DNA of 64,000 nucleotides from Geobacteraceae bacterium. GTDB lineage: Bacteria; Desulfobacterota; Desulfuromonadia; Geobacterales; Pseudopelobacteraceae. The DNA lies in assembly GCA_025355965.1 (NCBI GenBank), contig JANXYR010000034.1:16383-80382 (forward strand). The letters run 5' to 3'. Below the pieces are notes generated by a model that searched no databases, was not told the DNA's origin, and saw only the letters and a program-made list of their open reading frames with translations. The translations under genes and the position numbers were made by a program. Below, piece after piece: positions 28,885 through 38,288 of the stretch (positions are counted from its first letter, which is position 1; each line of letters opens with the position of its first letter).

Positions 28885-29475
28885 TCAAAGCCCTTTCTGG
28901 ACGAATATCAGGTAAGGGGCTTCCAGGCTAACGTTGGCCTGTCCCATGCGCCAGGAGTGAAAGGCGCGCGGATCAAGCTTGGCTGCCCAATTCTCAACAG
29001 CCAACTGTTCCTCATCGCCACCGTCGTGTCCAGGGTAAACAGTCACAAGAACAATTCCACCAGCTGCAAGCAGACCCAGTGATTGCCCCAGTGCGACAAC
29101 AGTTGTATCCGGCTGGGTAATGATACTACGGTCTCCTCCCGGGCGGTAGCCAAGGTTGAACAACACAACCTGCACCGACCCCGTTACATGCTGCACCAGC
29201 TCTTCGTGCCCTGTTTTAAGAAGCGTCGCCCGGCTCGACAGTCCCGCTTCCGCCAGCCTGCTGCCGGTCTCGGCAATCGCCTGTTCCTGAATATCAAAAC
29301 CCCATACATGGCCACTAACTCCTACCAGCCGAGCCAATAAAAGGGTGTCATGCCCATTGCCGCAGGTGGCATCTACGGCAGTATGCCCTTCACGCAGAAA
29401 GTTGCCCAGAAACAGGTGCGAAAGTGGCACCGGCCCGCGCAAAGCCGGTATGGATATGCAGTAAGAATCAATCAT
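28885..29475 (-). CDS. Class I methyltransferase, YtqB/MnmM-like
   Basis: A 196-residue SAM methyltransferase (motif I AVDATCGNGHDTLLLARLVG, then VQVVLFNLGYRPGGD) matching the rRNA_methylase / YtqB family. Members act in tRNA wobble uridine (mnm5s2U) formation in Gram-positive bacteria; the substrate here is inferred. I chose the ATG at 29475 (IDSYCISIPALRG...); an upstream frame to 29592 exists but would overlap the divergent rluA-type gene. No clear ribosome binding site is visible, so the start is uncertain. Confidence 0.8.
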   Translation of the reverse strand: MIDSYCISIPALRGPVPLSHLFLGNFLREGHTAVDATCGNGHDTLLLARLVGVSGHVWGFDIQEQAIAETGSRLAEAGLSSRATLLKTGHEELVQHVTGSVQVVLFNLGYRPGGDRSIITQPDTTVVALGQSLGLLAAGGIVLVTVYPGHDGGDEEQLAVENWAAKLDPRAFHSWRMGQANVSLEAPYLIFVQKGL

Positions 29476-29559
29476 AGCGGCGAAGAATAGCAGAACATGG
29501 GGGCTTTTGCCACAAAGGATTTGTTTGTAATCGGACGCCAAAAAGGGTACTACGAGGGC

Positions 29560-30432
29560 ATGATAATACGAAAAATAGTTGGAAAAGAGCAAAATAGTCT
29601 CCGGCTGGACGATGCCATTAGCTCCCTCTGTACCGGAGTCAGCAAATCAGAGGCGCGTCGCATCATTGACCGGGGTGGCTGTACGGTGAATGTCGCCCTG
29701 GTACGGGTGGCATCGCGGAGTGTCAAGGCTGGTGATGCCATCGAAATCGGCATCATGGAAACGGGACGTTTTCAGGAGCTGCAGTTGCCGCCCGAAGCGC
29801 TGCTGTACGAGGATGCGGAGCTGATTGCCGTCAACAAACCGGCCGGGATCAACAGCCAGCGCACCCCATATCAGCTGAAAGGGACGCTGGAATACTGGGT
29901 TTCCGAATATTTCAAGTCACAGGGGAACAGTGAACCGGCACGGGTTGTACATCGCCTCGATCGTGGTACATCGGGAACGATGATCTTTCCCAAGAACAGG
30001 CCTGCTGCAGCCTGGCTCTCCAAACAATTTCAGGATGGTCTGGTGGATAAGCTATATCTGGCGTTGATTTCCGGACGCCCGGATCAGGAGAGTTGGACCG
30101 TGGATGCGCCGATCGGAAAAGTCGCCTCGGCACGTTACGGAATCATTGAAGGGGGCAAGCCATCGAGAACAGAGTTCCGAACGGTTGCATCATCCGGCGA
30201 CCTCTCACTGGTAGAAGCAAGGCCGCTGACCGGTCGCACCCATCAGATCAGGGTACATCTTGAATCGGTCGGTCTGCCGATTATTGGAGATGCGACCTAT
30301 GGCGGCCAATCGGCCGGGCGAATGATGCTGCACTGTTCCGAGATGACGTTTCAGAATTCTAAAAAAGTGGAAATTATTGCCACAGCTCCACTCGATGGTG
30401 AGTTCAAAGAACGGGTTAGCGGGTTGTCATAA
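29560..30432 (+). CDS. RluA-family RNA pseudouridine synthase
   Basis: A 290-residue synthase: an N-terminal S4-like RNA-binding domain (about 10-70), then the RluA catalytic core with HRLDRGTSG (catalytic Asp) and RTHQIRVHL. It isomerises uridine in rRNA or tRNA; which position cannot be told. The start at 29560 is the more natural one, although GAGGG lies very close to it; an upstream ATG at 29497 is possible. The gene ends 2 bases before the convergent AMMECR1 gene. Confidence 0.88.
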   Translation: MIIRKIVGKEQNSLRLDDAISSLCTGVSKSEARRIIDRGGCTVNVALVRVASRSVKAGDAIEIGIMETGRFQELQLPPEALLYEDAELIAVNKPAGINSQRTPYQLKGTLEYWVSEYFKSQGNSEPARVVHRLDRGTSGTMIFPKNRPAAAWLSKQFQDGLVDKLYLALISGRPDQESWTVDAPIGKVASARYGIIEGGKPSRTEFRTVASSGDLSLVEARPLTGRTHQIRVHLESVGLPIIGDATYGGQSAGRMMLHCSEMTFQNSKKVEIIATAPLDGEFKERVSGLS

Positions 30433-30434
30433 AT

Positions 30435-30980
30435 TTATTCGCCAAACACCTGGGCGCTGAAGATGAAAATGTCACACTCCCCCTGCCATGCGTCCTGCGG
30501 GAGACCGGCCTTGATGCAGGTATGTTGCAGGAACTGGTCGCGATTCCAGCCGTATTCCGTCGCCACTTGGGGAAGCAGCACTCCGCGATAACTCCCCTTG
30601 ACGATGTATATGCCATGGACACCGACCTTGATTTCCTCAACCGAGTCAGCCTTTGCCAGCGGCGAAAGCACCGAAATATCAAGTGCAAAATCGGCCAGAT
30701 CATCAACCTTCATCGGATAAAACCGCGGGTCACGTGTTGCGGCCGAAACCGCCATCTCCTGTACCAGTTGATAAAGCGGCTGGTCTGAGACAAAATTGCC
30801 GATGCACCCCCGCAACTCCCCCTTCTGCTTGATCGTAACAAAACAGCCGGAGTGAAGATTCAGTCCAGGTGATGTAGATATAACAGCGGGAACATTTCGG
30901 TTGGTGACATAGTAAACAATAGTGTCCCGCGCGATCTTCAGCAGTTCCTTTTGTTCCTTTTTGGTCAAGAGTTCCGACAT
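30435..30980 (-). CDS. AMMECR1-domain protein
   Basis: A 181-residue AMMECR1 family protein with the signature GELRGCIGNF. The biochemical role is unknown in bacteria; an RNA or nucleotide-linked function has been proposed from the fold. I chose the ATG at 30980 because GAGGTGA lies about six bases upstream. It is the last gene of the leftward set ACT regulator - deformylase - AMMECR1. Confidence 0.9.
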   Translation of the reverse strand: MSELLTKKEQKELLKIARDTIVYYVTNRNVPAVISTSPGLNLHSGCFVTIKQKGELRGCIGNFVSDQPLYQLVQEMAVSAATRDPRFYPMKVDDLADFALDISVLSPLAKADSVEEIKVGVHGIYIVKGSYRGVLLPQVATEYGWNRDQFLQHTCIKAGLPQDAWQGECDIFIFSAQVFGE

Positions 30981-31022
30981 AGCTTCACCTCGCGTCACTT
31001 TATAAACCAGATGTTATATGGG

Positions 31023-31526
31023 TTAATAGTTCTTCCGCCGGAACAGTCCGGTTTTTATGCTGGTCACCCGGTCCAAAAACAGGACACCGTCCAGATGGTC
31101 CATTTCGTGCTGAATGGCAACCGCCTCAAAACCGCTGGCGGTAAGCTCCCGACGAGTACCATCCGGTTCGCTGAACTGTAGCGTAATCTCGGTGGCCCGA
31201 TCAACATCGCCGGTGTAGTCAGGCACACTCATACACCCTTCGCGCATGGTGGCAGAGCCGCTACGATCCGTGATCTCGGGATTAATCATGCGCAGCAGAC
31301 CGTGGTTGTTCTCTTTGCCGTGGCGATTCTTGGATACATCCACCACGCATACCCGGAGCGTAACACCGATCTGCGAGGCAGCAACACCGACTGAACCGGG
31401 CCCCTCATGCATCGTATCAACCAGATCCTGAATCAGGTCATGGATGCACTGGTCAATCTTTTCTACCCGATTGCAAAGCTTTTTCAACACCGGATGCGGA
31501 TAACGTAAAATTGGCTGAACCGGCAT
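31023..31526 (-). CDS. def: Peptide deformylase
   Basis: A 167-residue deformylase that removes the formyl group from new proteins. All metal ligands are intact: the Cys of EGCMS and the two His of QHEMDH, with the catalytic Glu. Motif 1 reads SVGVAASQ, with the usual first Gly replaced by Ser, and motif 2 has Met where Leu is common. It is not next to fmt, as def usually is, so it may be a secondary copy. It starts 2 bases after the ACT gene stop. Confidence 0.93.
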   Translation of the reverse strand: MPVQPILRYPHPVLKKLCNRVEKIDQCIHDLIQDLVDTMHEGPGSVGVAASQIGVTLRVCVVDVSKNRHGKENNHGLLRMINPEITDRSGSATMREGCMSVPDYTGDVDRATEITLQFSEPDGTRRELTASGFEAVAIQHEMDHLDGVLFLDRVTSIKTGLFRRKNY

Positions 31527-31528
31527 AA

Positions 31529-32089
31529 TTAGAAAGCCACCGGCGTTATGACCCGAACGCCGATCTCTACGTTCAGCTCTTTTTTCAAGGCGGACAGGGT
31601 CTGCTCAACCCCTTCAGGACTCTCTCCCTCCGGCAAAGACACCTCCAGCATCAGCACATAGACCGGTTCCTCGACAGTCCCGATCAGCTTGGTATTGAGA
31701 TCGGTGATATTAATGTTGCGTGTCGCCAGCTCTTTGGTAACACGATAGACGATGCCCGGTTGGTCGGCGCCATAGACAGAAATCATGCAGATCTCGCCGT
31801 CACTCTCCTTACGGGCCACCTCGTCCTGGTGCAGGGTACGCACCCCGAGGGTCATCCCTATCCGGTCACAAACAGGCTTCAGCTCTTCAATGAGTCGTGA
31901 TTTACTGAACGGCTTTTTTAGAGAAACAATCAGGATCATGGCAAACTCGCCTCCCAGCATTGTGCAGCTGGAATCAGCGATGTTGCAGCCGAGGTTAAAA
32001 AGCCCTTCAGTGATGGCGGCAACGATACCGGGGCGGTCTTTGCCAACCACTGAGACGGCGTAATGCAAAACTTCAGGTTGTTGTGTCAT
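31529..32089 (-). CDS. Double ACT-domain regulator, GcvR-like
   Basis: A 186-residue protein of two ACT domains (VSVVGKDRPGIVAAITEGL at residues 11-29, and ISVYGADQPGIVYRVTKEL at about 103-121). GcvR-type proteins sense glycine or another amino acid and act through protein contacts. No DNA-binding domain is present. Shine-Dalgarno GAGAGG precedes the ATG. It is the first gene of the set with def and AMMECR1, and divergent from the molybdopterin oxidoreductase. Confidence 0.85.
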   Translation of the reverse strand: MTQQPEVLHYAVSVVGKDRPGIVAAITEGLFNLGCNIADSSCTMLGGEFAMILIVSLKKPFSKSRLIEELKPVCDRIGMTLGVRTLHQDEVARKESDGEICMISVYGADQPGIVYRVTKELATRNINITDLNTKLIGTVEEPVYVLMLEVSLPEGESPEGVEQTLSALKKELNVEIGVRVITPVAF

Positions 32090-32209
32090 GGTAAACCTCT
32101 CAGGTTGTGGATCTTTTCTGTTTATCGCACCAAAACGATTTCATCTGCAAATGTTTTTTGAAATCGGCTATAGTTGTACGGATATTTCAGTAGTGAAAGG
32201 ATATATACC

Positions 32210-34219
32210 ATGCCCGTCACAATCCGTTCCGTCTGCCCATTTGACTGTCCTGATGCCTGTGGCCTTCTTGTCACCGTCGAAAACGATCGCGCCATTAGTG
32301 TCTGTGGTGATCCGGATCATCCGGTTACGCGCGGTCTGCTCTGCCCTAAGATGGGGCATTATGAACAGACTGTTCACTCTCCACGGCGTTTGACAACACC
32401 ACTCAGGCGGATCGGGAAAAAGGGGGACGGAAAATTCGAGCCGATTTCGTGGGATGAAGCGATAGCAACGATCTGCAACCGCTGGCAGCAGATTATTGCC
32501 AGTCACGGAGCGGAAGCGATCCTGCCATACTCATACGCCGGTACGATGGGGCTGGTGCAGCGCAATGCCGGCCATGCCTTTTTCCACAAACTCGGAGCGT
32601 CGCGGCTGGAGCGGACGATCTGTTCACCCGCCAAGGATGCCGGCTGGCATGCTCTTATGGGGGATACCCCGGCGATGGAGCCCACTGAAATTAAAGAGAG
32701 TGACCTGATTATTCTCTGGGGGATTAATGCCGCCGCAACCAGTATTCACGCCATGCGTGATGCACAGATAGCGCGCCGCAATGGAGCCAAGTTGTGGGCG
32801 ATTGATACCTACCGCACCCCGACCTGCGATGCGGTCGATGAAGCGTTCCTTATCCGCCCTGGTGGTGATGGCGCTCTGGCGCTGGGGATTCTGCATGTCA
32901 TTGAACGTGAGGGGCTGCTTGACCAGGAGTTCATTGCCGCCAATGTGCTCGGATTTGAGGAACTGTTAGCGCAGATCTTGCCGGGCTGTTCCCCAACGCA
33001 GATGTCGGAGGTCTGCGGCCTGCCCGCCGAGGTAATTGAACGTATGGCTCGGGAGTATGCCCGGGCAAAAGCCCCGTTCATCCGCCTCGGGAGCGGGCTG
33101 ACGCGCTACGGCAACGGCGCCATGACCGTGCGTACGATCAGTTGTCTGCCGGCTGCAGTAGGTGCCTGGGCGAAGCCGGGCGGTGGGATTTTCGTCGGCA
33201 CTTCAACCGGAGGAGCTTTCCCGCTTCATAGTGTTACACGGGAGGATTTTATGGCGACCGTGCCGCGACTGGTCAGCATGAACCAGTTGGGTGCGGCGCT
33301 TACCGAACTGGACGATCCACAGGTTATGTCACTGTATGTCTATCACTCCAACCCGGCCACCATCGCACCGGACCAGAACGCCGTCATTCGGGGGCTGGAG
33401 CGGGAGGATCTATTTACGGTTGTCCATGAACGTTTTATGACCGACACCGCCAGGTATGCCGACATCGTCCTGCCTGCAACATCTTCGCTGGAACATCCGG
33501 ATCTATATCGCTGCTATGGCAGTTACCACGCCCAGCGTTGCAGCGCCGCCATCACGCCGCTGGGTGAAGCAAAAAGCAACTGGGAAGTGTTTTGCCTGCT
33601 AGCCGCCGGAATGGGGTGGAATGAGCCCTTCTTCCGCTTGTCGGCAGACGAACTTGTCGAACTGTTGCTGGTAGAAGAAAACCCCTGGAGGAGCGGAGCC
33701 GTTACAGAACGTTTGCGTCAGGGAGAGCCGGTCATGCTGACTCCGCCGACAGAGCTGAAGAAGGAGTGGCTGAGCACCTCGGGGAAGATTGAGGTACTGA
33801 ATGTGCGGGAGAGCGAGCCGTTGCCGCGCCTTCTCCCCACTCATGCCGAGCGGGACGGTTATCCGCTGCGTCTGCAGCCGGCGGTCACGCCGTTCGCTCT
33901 CAACTCGAGTTTTTATGAGCAGGACGATCTTCGCTCAAAACAGAAATGCATGGAGCTGATGATGAACCGGATTGATGCCGGTGTGCGCGGTCTGGTTGAT
34001 GGGCAGGTAGTGATCGCCCGCAATGACCTGGGAGAGGTCCGTTTTACCCTGCAGATTTCGGATAGGGTACCGGCCGGAACGGTAATTACCGAAGGCGTCT
34101 GGTGGCGTGAGTTCATTCCGGGAGACCGTGGAGTTAATGCACTGACATCGCAGCGGCTTACTGACGGCGGGCGGGGGAGCACGTTATATGATGTGACGGT
34201 GGAGGTTAAGGAGGCGTAA
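32210..34219 (+). CDS. Molybdopterin (bis-MGD) oxidoreductase
   Basis: A 669-residue cytoplasmic oxidoreductase of the DMSO-reductase superfamily. An N-terminal [4Fe-4S] motif (CPFDCPDAC, then LLCPK) is followed by MGD-binding domains (IILWGIN, LWAIDTYRTP, FIRLGSGLTRYGNGA) and a C-terminal Molydop-binding domain (GDRGVNALTSQRLTD). There is no Tat signal, so it acts in the cytoplasm. The substrate cannot be read; it resembles poorly characterised YoaE-type dehydrogenases. A TTG at 32174 is in frame, but the ATG at 32210 is preceded by GAAAGG and gives the expected N-terminus. No electron-transfer subunit is adjacent. Confidence 0.92.
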   Translation: MPVTIRSVCPFDCPDACGLLVTVENDRAISVCGDPDHPVTRGLLCPKMGHYEQTVHSPRRLTTPLRRIGKKGDGKFEPISWDEAIATICNRWQQIIASHGAEAILPYSYAGTMGLVQRNAGHAFFHKLGASRLERTICSPAKDAGWHALMGDTPAMEPTEIKESDLIILWGINAAATSIHAMRDAQIARRNGAKLWAIDTYRTPTCDAVDEAFLIRPGGDGALALGILHVIEREGLLDQEFIAANVLGFEELLAQILPGCSPTQMSEVCGLPAEVIERMAREYARAKAPFIRLGSGLTRYGNGAMTVRTISCLPAAVGAWAKPGGGIFVGTSTGGAFPLHSVTREDFMATVPRLVSMNQLGAALTELDDPQVMSLYVYHSNPATIAPDQNAVIRGLEREDLFTVVHERFMTDTARYADIVLPATSSLEHPDLYRCYGSYHAQRCSAAITPLGEAKSNWEVFCLLAAGMGWNEPFFRLSADELVELLLVEENPWRSGAVTERLRQGEPVMLTPPTELKKEWLSTSGKIEVLNVRESEPLPRLLPTHAERDGYPLRLQPAVTPFALNSSFYEQDDLRSKQKCMELMMNRIDAGVRGLVDGQVVIARNDLGEVRFTLQISDRVPAGTVITEGVWWREFIPGDRGVNALTSQRLTDGGRGSTLYDVTVEVKEA

Positions 34220-34224
34220 ACCTT

Positions 34225-34299
34225 ACCACCCCTAGCCCCTCATAAAATAGGATGGGGATTTTAAGCTCCCCTCCTTGATAAGGAGGGGCTGGGGGTGGT
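34225..34299. repeat. Palindromic repeat element that supplies the ROK kinase C-terminus
   Basis: Outer arms ACCACCCCTAGCCCCTC (34225-34241) and GAGGGGCTGGGGGTGGT (34283-34299) are inverted repeats with one mismatch. An inner perfect hairpin CCCCTCCTT-GAT-AAGGAGGGG occupies 34268-34288. The look is that of a REP/MITE-like element. Half of it lies inside the 3' end of the ROK gene and encodes its last residues and stop codon. Confidence 0.8.
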
Positions 34300-35265
34300 C
34301 GTCTTATCCACTTCATGCCAAGCCAGCGCGGCAGCTCCAAGAATTGCGCCGCTCGACTCGGGCAGCTCTGACCGGAGCAGTTTCACCTTCCCCTTGTACG
34401 GGTTGAACAGAAACTCTTCCAGATAGCACCGTGTCGGTGTAATCAGCAGATCTCCTGCAGCTGCCAACCCGCCGGAAAGGAAGATCGCTTCGGGGCTAGT
34501 ATATGCGACTGCGTCAGCCAGCTTCATTCCAAGAATCCGGGCCGTGGTGTCAAATGCGGCCAGTGCAATTGCATCCCCACCGCAGGCCGCCTCATAGATA
34601 ATTTTCGAGGTCAGATCACTGCAACTGACGTCTCGCAAACTGCTCGCATCAAGCCGCTGAGCCAGCAACTCGAAAACTGTACGACAGATGCCGGTGGCAG
34701 AAACGTATGTTTCCAGACATCCATGCTTTCCGCAAGCGCAGTAGCGCCCGGTCGGATCGACGGTGGTATGGCCAAGCTCACCGGCAAAGCCATCTGCTCC
34801 GTACAATAGCTCGCCATTGACGATAATTCCGCTTCCCAGCCCGGTTCCAAGGGTGATGATGATAGCATGCTTCATCCCCCGTGCGCCGCCGAACAGCAGT
34901 TCACCAATTGCGGCGGCGTTGGCATCATTGGTGATTGCAACCGGCAGATCGTACCGCTGCCGAAATAGCTCAACAAGATTGACGGATGCTCCCCAGTTGA
35001 GATTGGGCGGATTTTCAACTGTTCCCCTCTGATAGTTAGCATTAGGAGCGCCGATGCCTATACCAGAAACGGAGGTTTGAGGCGGGAGTGCCGTGCGAAG
35101 CTTCTCTATGCCGTCACAAAGTCGCGGAACAAGGGCCTCTGCCGACTGGTTAGCCAACGTGGGCAGAGTCGTCTCACATATCAGAGCGCCGCTACGATCA
35201 ACAAAACCGAAGGAAGTCGTTGTCCCGCCGATGTCTATTCCGATCACACATTGGTTTGTCTGCAT
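34261..35265 (-). CDS. ROK-family sugar kinase (glucokinase-like)
   Basis: A 334-residue ROK kinase: N-terminal ATP motif (IGIDIGGTTTSFGFVD), sugar-binding ELGHTT, and the ROK zinc motif CACGKHGCLE. It phosphorylates glucose or a related hexose such as ManNAc. The last dozen residues (TTPSPSLSRRGA) are encoded by a palindromic repeat (34225-34299) and are not family sequence. Shine-Dalgarno GAGGGG precedes the ATG. It diverges from the pseudaminic acid operon; the gap 35266-35449 must hold both promoters but shows no convincing hexamers. Confidence 0.9.
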   Translation of the reverse strand: MQTNQCVIGIDIGGTTTSFGFVDRSGALICETTLPTLANQSAEALVPRLCDGIEKLRTALPPQTSVSGIGIGAPNANYQRGTVENPPNLNWGASVNLVELFRQRYDLPVAITNDANAAAIGELLFGGARGMKHAIIITLGTGLGSGIIVNGELLYGADGFAGELGHTTVDPTGRYCACGKHGCLETYVSATGICRTVFELLAQRLDASSLRDVSCSDLTSKIIYEAACGGDAIALAAFDTTARILGMKLADAVAYTSPEAIFLSGGLAAAGDLLITPTRCYLEEFLFNPYKGKVKLLRSELPESSGAILGAAALAWHEVDKTTTPSPSLSRRGA

Positions 35266-35449
35266 GGTTACCCCTCAAGAAGATATTTACCACCTGAAAT
35301 GGTTAATATTCTGCTGATATGCCGCTAGAAATATATGCCAAACTGTGATATGCGTAGCAAAAGTTTCATCAGGATAGTAATAGTAGCATACGTTGTTACC
35401 AAGCTCAATTTTTGTACATCTGAAATACTCAAAAGGAGCCATATCCAGT

Positions 35450-36460
35450 ATGAATGGGAAATCTATCCTGATAACCGGTGGCACCGGATCCTTTGGTAAA
35501 AAGTTTGTTGAAATGACCCTCGCAAAGTATCCAGAGGTCGAACGTCTGGTTATTTATTCGCGGGATGAGCTGAAACAGTACGAGATGGATCAGACCTTTC
35601 CAACCAGCAAATTCCCGCAACTGCGCTATTTTATTGGTGACGTACGTGATAAAGACCGACTTATTCGCGCACTGTCAGGCATTGACACCATTGTCCACGC
35701 AGCAGCGCTAAAGCAGGTGCCTGCTGCTGAATACAACCCGTTTGAAGCGGTTAAGACTAATATTCTGGGAGCACAAAATGTTATCGATGCAGCGATAACT
35801 ATGAAAGTTGATCGTGTTGTCGCCTTAAGTACGGATAAGGCCGCAGCACCAATCAATCTTTATGGCGCCACCAAACTCTGCTCTGACAAACTTTTCACCG
35901 CTGCAAATCAATTTGCAGGAAACAGGGATCTACGCTTTTCAGTTGTGCGCTACGGTAACGTCATGGGCAGCAGGGGAAGCGTCATCCCTTTTTTTCTTAA
36001 AGAGCGCCATAAAGGTGTCCTGCCGATCACCGATGAGCGAATGACCCGTTTCAACATAACCCTGGAAGCGGGCGTCAACCTAGTCTATTTCGCATTGCAA
36101 AACATGTGGGGGGGCGAGATTTATGTGCCGAAAATACCCAGCTATCGCATTATGGACGTTGCCAAGGCGATCGCTCCTGAATGTGGAATCAACTTCGTGG
36201 GGGTGCGCCCCGGCGAAAAGATCCATGAAGAGATGATCACCGAGACCGACGCCCTGAATACCATCGAATTCAGAGACTATTTTGTAATCCTTCCCTCCTT
36301 TTCCCCATCCTGGAGCATCAGCGAATTTACGGAGAAATTCAAAGGCAAATCATGCCAGGAAGGTTTTCGCTATAACAGCGGCAGCAACAGTGAATGGCTG
36401 ACTGTAGAAGAGCTGCGGTCACTGATTTACAATCATGTTGATTCCGCTGTTACCGCCTAG
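35450..36460 (+). CDS. pseB: UDP-GlcNAc 4,6-dehydratase (inverting), PseB
   Basis: A 336-residue SDR-type dehydratase, the first step of pseudaminic acid synthesis (UDP-GlcNAc to a 4-keto-6-deoxy-L-arabino sugar). Motifs: TGGTGSFGKKF (NAD site), AALKQVPAAEYNP, and LYGATKLCSDK (Tyr-Lys pair). The start at 35450 is preceded by AAAGGAG; an upstream TTG-type extension to 35393 is not supported. It opens a plus-strand gene run that continues to 57112. Confidence 0.95.
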   Translation: MNGKSILITGGTGSFGKKFVEMTLAKYPEVERLVIYSRDELKQYEMDQTFPTSKFPQLRYFIGDVRDKDRLIRALSGIDTIVHAAALKQVPAAEYNPFEAVKTNILGAQNVIDAAITMKVDRVVALSTDKAAAPINLYGATKLCSDKLFTAANQFAGNRDLRFSVVRYGNVMGSRGSVIPFFLKERHKGVLPITDERMTRFNITLEAGVNLVYFALQNMWGGEIYVPKIPSYRIMDVAKAIAPECGINFVGVRPGEKIHEEMITETDALNTIEFRDYFVILPSFSPSWSISEFTEKFKGKSCQEGFRYNSGSNSEWLTVEELRSLIYNHVDSAVTA

Positions 36461-36462
36461 GC

Positions 36463-37647
36463 ATGGCCATGAATTCACCGATTCCGTATGGCAGGCAGAG
36501 CATATCAAAAGAGGATATCAGCGCGGTAGTCAAGGTCCTCGAATCGGACTGGCTGACTCAGGGTCCTTGCATTGAACGCTTTGAGCAGACCGTTGCCGAC
36601 TACTGCGGCGCCAAGTATGCCGTAGCCGTCAACAGTGCCACATCCGCGCTTCATATTGCCTGTCTTGCAGCCGATCTGGGAGAGGGTGATACTCTCTGGA
36701 CATCACCTAACACCTTTGTAGCGTCGGCAAACTGCGCCCTTTATTGCGGAGCCCAAATTGATTTTGTCGACATCGACCCCCGTACCTATAACCTGAGTGT
36801 GGAAGAACTTGAGCGCAAACTGTTCCATGCCAGTAAAACAGGAAAGCTCCCCAAAACCGTAATCCCGGTACACTTTGCCGGGCAGTCGTGCGAAATGGAA
36901 AGAATCGCTGCACTCTCAAGAGAGTATGGCTTTACGATCATCGAAGATGCGTCACACGCTATCGGTGGACGGTACAGTGACACCAAGATCGGCAGTTGCG
37001 CCTTTTCCGCCATGACCGTCTTCAGCTTCCACCCGGTAAAAATAATTACCACGGGTGAAGGAGGGATGGTGCTGACCAATGACCCTTCCCTCTATAATAA
37101 GCTTGTGCGTCTCCGTTCCCACGGCATCACCAGAGATTCCTCTCTGATGGTGGGTGAGAACCACGGGCCTTGGTACTACCAGCAGATTGAACTGGGGTTC
37201 AACTATCGCATGACTGATATGCAGGCCGCCCTGGGTACCAGCCAGATTAGGAGGCTGGATGAATTTGTGGCCAAGCGGCATGAACTCGCAAAGCGTTATG
37301 ATAGGCTACTGGCCGATCTGCCGCTTGTTGTGCCATGGCAGCATCCAGACGGGTACTCCGCATTCCATCTTTATCTAGTTCGGATAAACGGCCGTCAGAC
37401 AAAAGCATCCCGTCGTCAGCTGTTTGATACATTACGTGCTGCGAACATCGGTGTAAACGTCCACTATATTCCCGTGCATACTCACCCGTATTACCAGAGC
37501 ATAGGTTTCACAGATGGTATGTTTCCAGAATCGGAGAGGTATTACTCCGAGGCTATAAGTTTGCCTATGTTTGCCGACTTGACAGACGTGCAGCAGGATC
37601 GGGTGATTTCGGTTATTTGCGAATTTTTCAAGGGCAAATTTTGCTAA
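36463..37647 (+). CDS. pseC: UDP-4-amino-4,6-dideoxy-AltNAc transaminase, PseC
   Basis: A 394-residue DegT/DnrJ/EryC1/StrS aminotransferase. The PLP Lys193 is in FHPVKIITTGEGG, and the sequence IPYGRQSISKEDI matches PseC starts. It transfers an amino group from glutamate to C4 of the PseB product. It begins 2 bases after pseB. Confidence 0.95.
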   Translation: MAMNSPIPYGRQSISKEDISAVVKVLESDWLTQGPCIERFEQTVADYCGAKYAVAVNSATSALHIACLAADLGEGDTLWTSPNTFVASANCALYCGAQIDFVDIDPRTYNLSVEELERKLFHASKTGKLPKTVIPVHFAGQSCEMERIAALSREYGFTIIEDASHAIGGRYSDTKIGSCAFSAMTVFSFHPVKIITTGEGGMVLTNDPSLYNKLVRLRSHGITRDSSLMVGENHGPWYYQQIELGFNYRMTDMQAALGTSQIRRLDEFVAKRHELAKRYDRLLADLPLVVPWQHPDGYSAFHLYLVRINGRQTKASRRQLFDTLRAANIGVNVHYIPVHTHPYYQSIGFTDGMFPESERYYSEAISLPMFADLTDVQQDRVISVICEFFKGKFC

Positions 37648-37657
37648 AGGAGTCAGC

Positions 37658-38281
37658 ATGAGCCAGTACAAGACAGAGCAGGAAGCATTTTGGGCAGGAG
37701 ACTTCGGTAATGAGTATATTGACAGGAATCAGGGAGCCGAGCTTGTTGCAGCCAATCTGTCTCTGTTTGCCAAAATTCTTGCCCGTACGCGCGGGATCAG
37801 TAACGTCCTGGAATTCGGTTCCAACAGGGGATTAAATCTGGTGGCTCTGAATCAACTACTGCCCGGAGCCGACCTGTCAGCAATCGAGATTAACGGCAAA
37901 GCCGTGGCTGAACTGGAAAAACTGGGGATCACCGACAAGGTGTATCATACGTCAATACTTGACTTCACACCGGATTACCAGCGTGACTTTGTCTTCATCA
38001 AGGGGGTCATGATTCACCTGAATCCGGATGTTCTGCCCCAAGCATATGATCTTATTTACAAATCAAGCAAAAGATACATTCTCGTGATGGAATACTACAA
38101 TCCGACGCCTGTCGAAATTCCCTATCGGGGCCATTCGGGTAAACTGTTCAAGAGGGACTTTGCCGGGGAAATGCTGGATCGCTTTCCGGATTTGCAGCTG
38201 CTTGATTACGGTTTTTGCTACGACCGGGACTATGTATTTCCAAACGGGGACGGAACCTGGTTCCTAATGGAAAAACGCTGA
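37658..38281 (+). CDS. Pseudaminic acid biosynthesis-associated methylase
   Basis: A 207-residue SAM-dependent methyltransferase (motif VLEFGSNRGLNLVAL near residue 50; begins SQYKTEQEAFWAGDFGNEYI). This matches a family known from Pse gene clusters, whose exact target is not established. It may O- or N-methylate the sugar or the acyl group. It begins 10 bases after pseC. Confidence 0.85.
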   Translation: MSQYKTEQEAFWAGDFGNEYIDRNQGAELVAANLSLFAKILARTRGISNVLEFGSNRGLNLVALNQLLPGADLSAIEINGKAVAELEKLGITDKVYHTSILDFTPDYQRDFVFIKGVMIHLNPDVLPQAYDLIYKSSKRYILVMEYYNPTPVEIPYRGHSGKLFKRDFAGEMLDRFPDLQLLDYGFCYDRDYVFPNGDGTWFLMEKR

Positions 38282-38288
38282 GGGGACC

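Noticed and set aside
35301..35316. Possible sigma-54 site (GG-N10-GC) ahead of pseB
   Set aside because: Only the GG and GC pairs and a few bases match; the rest of the consensus is missing, and it lies far from the pseB start.
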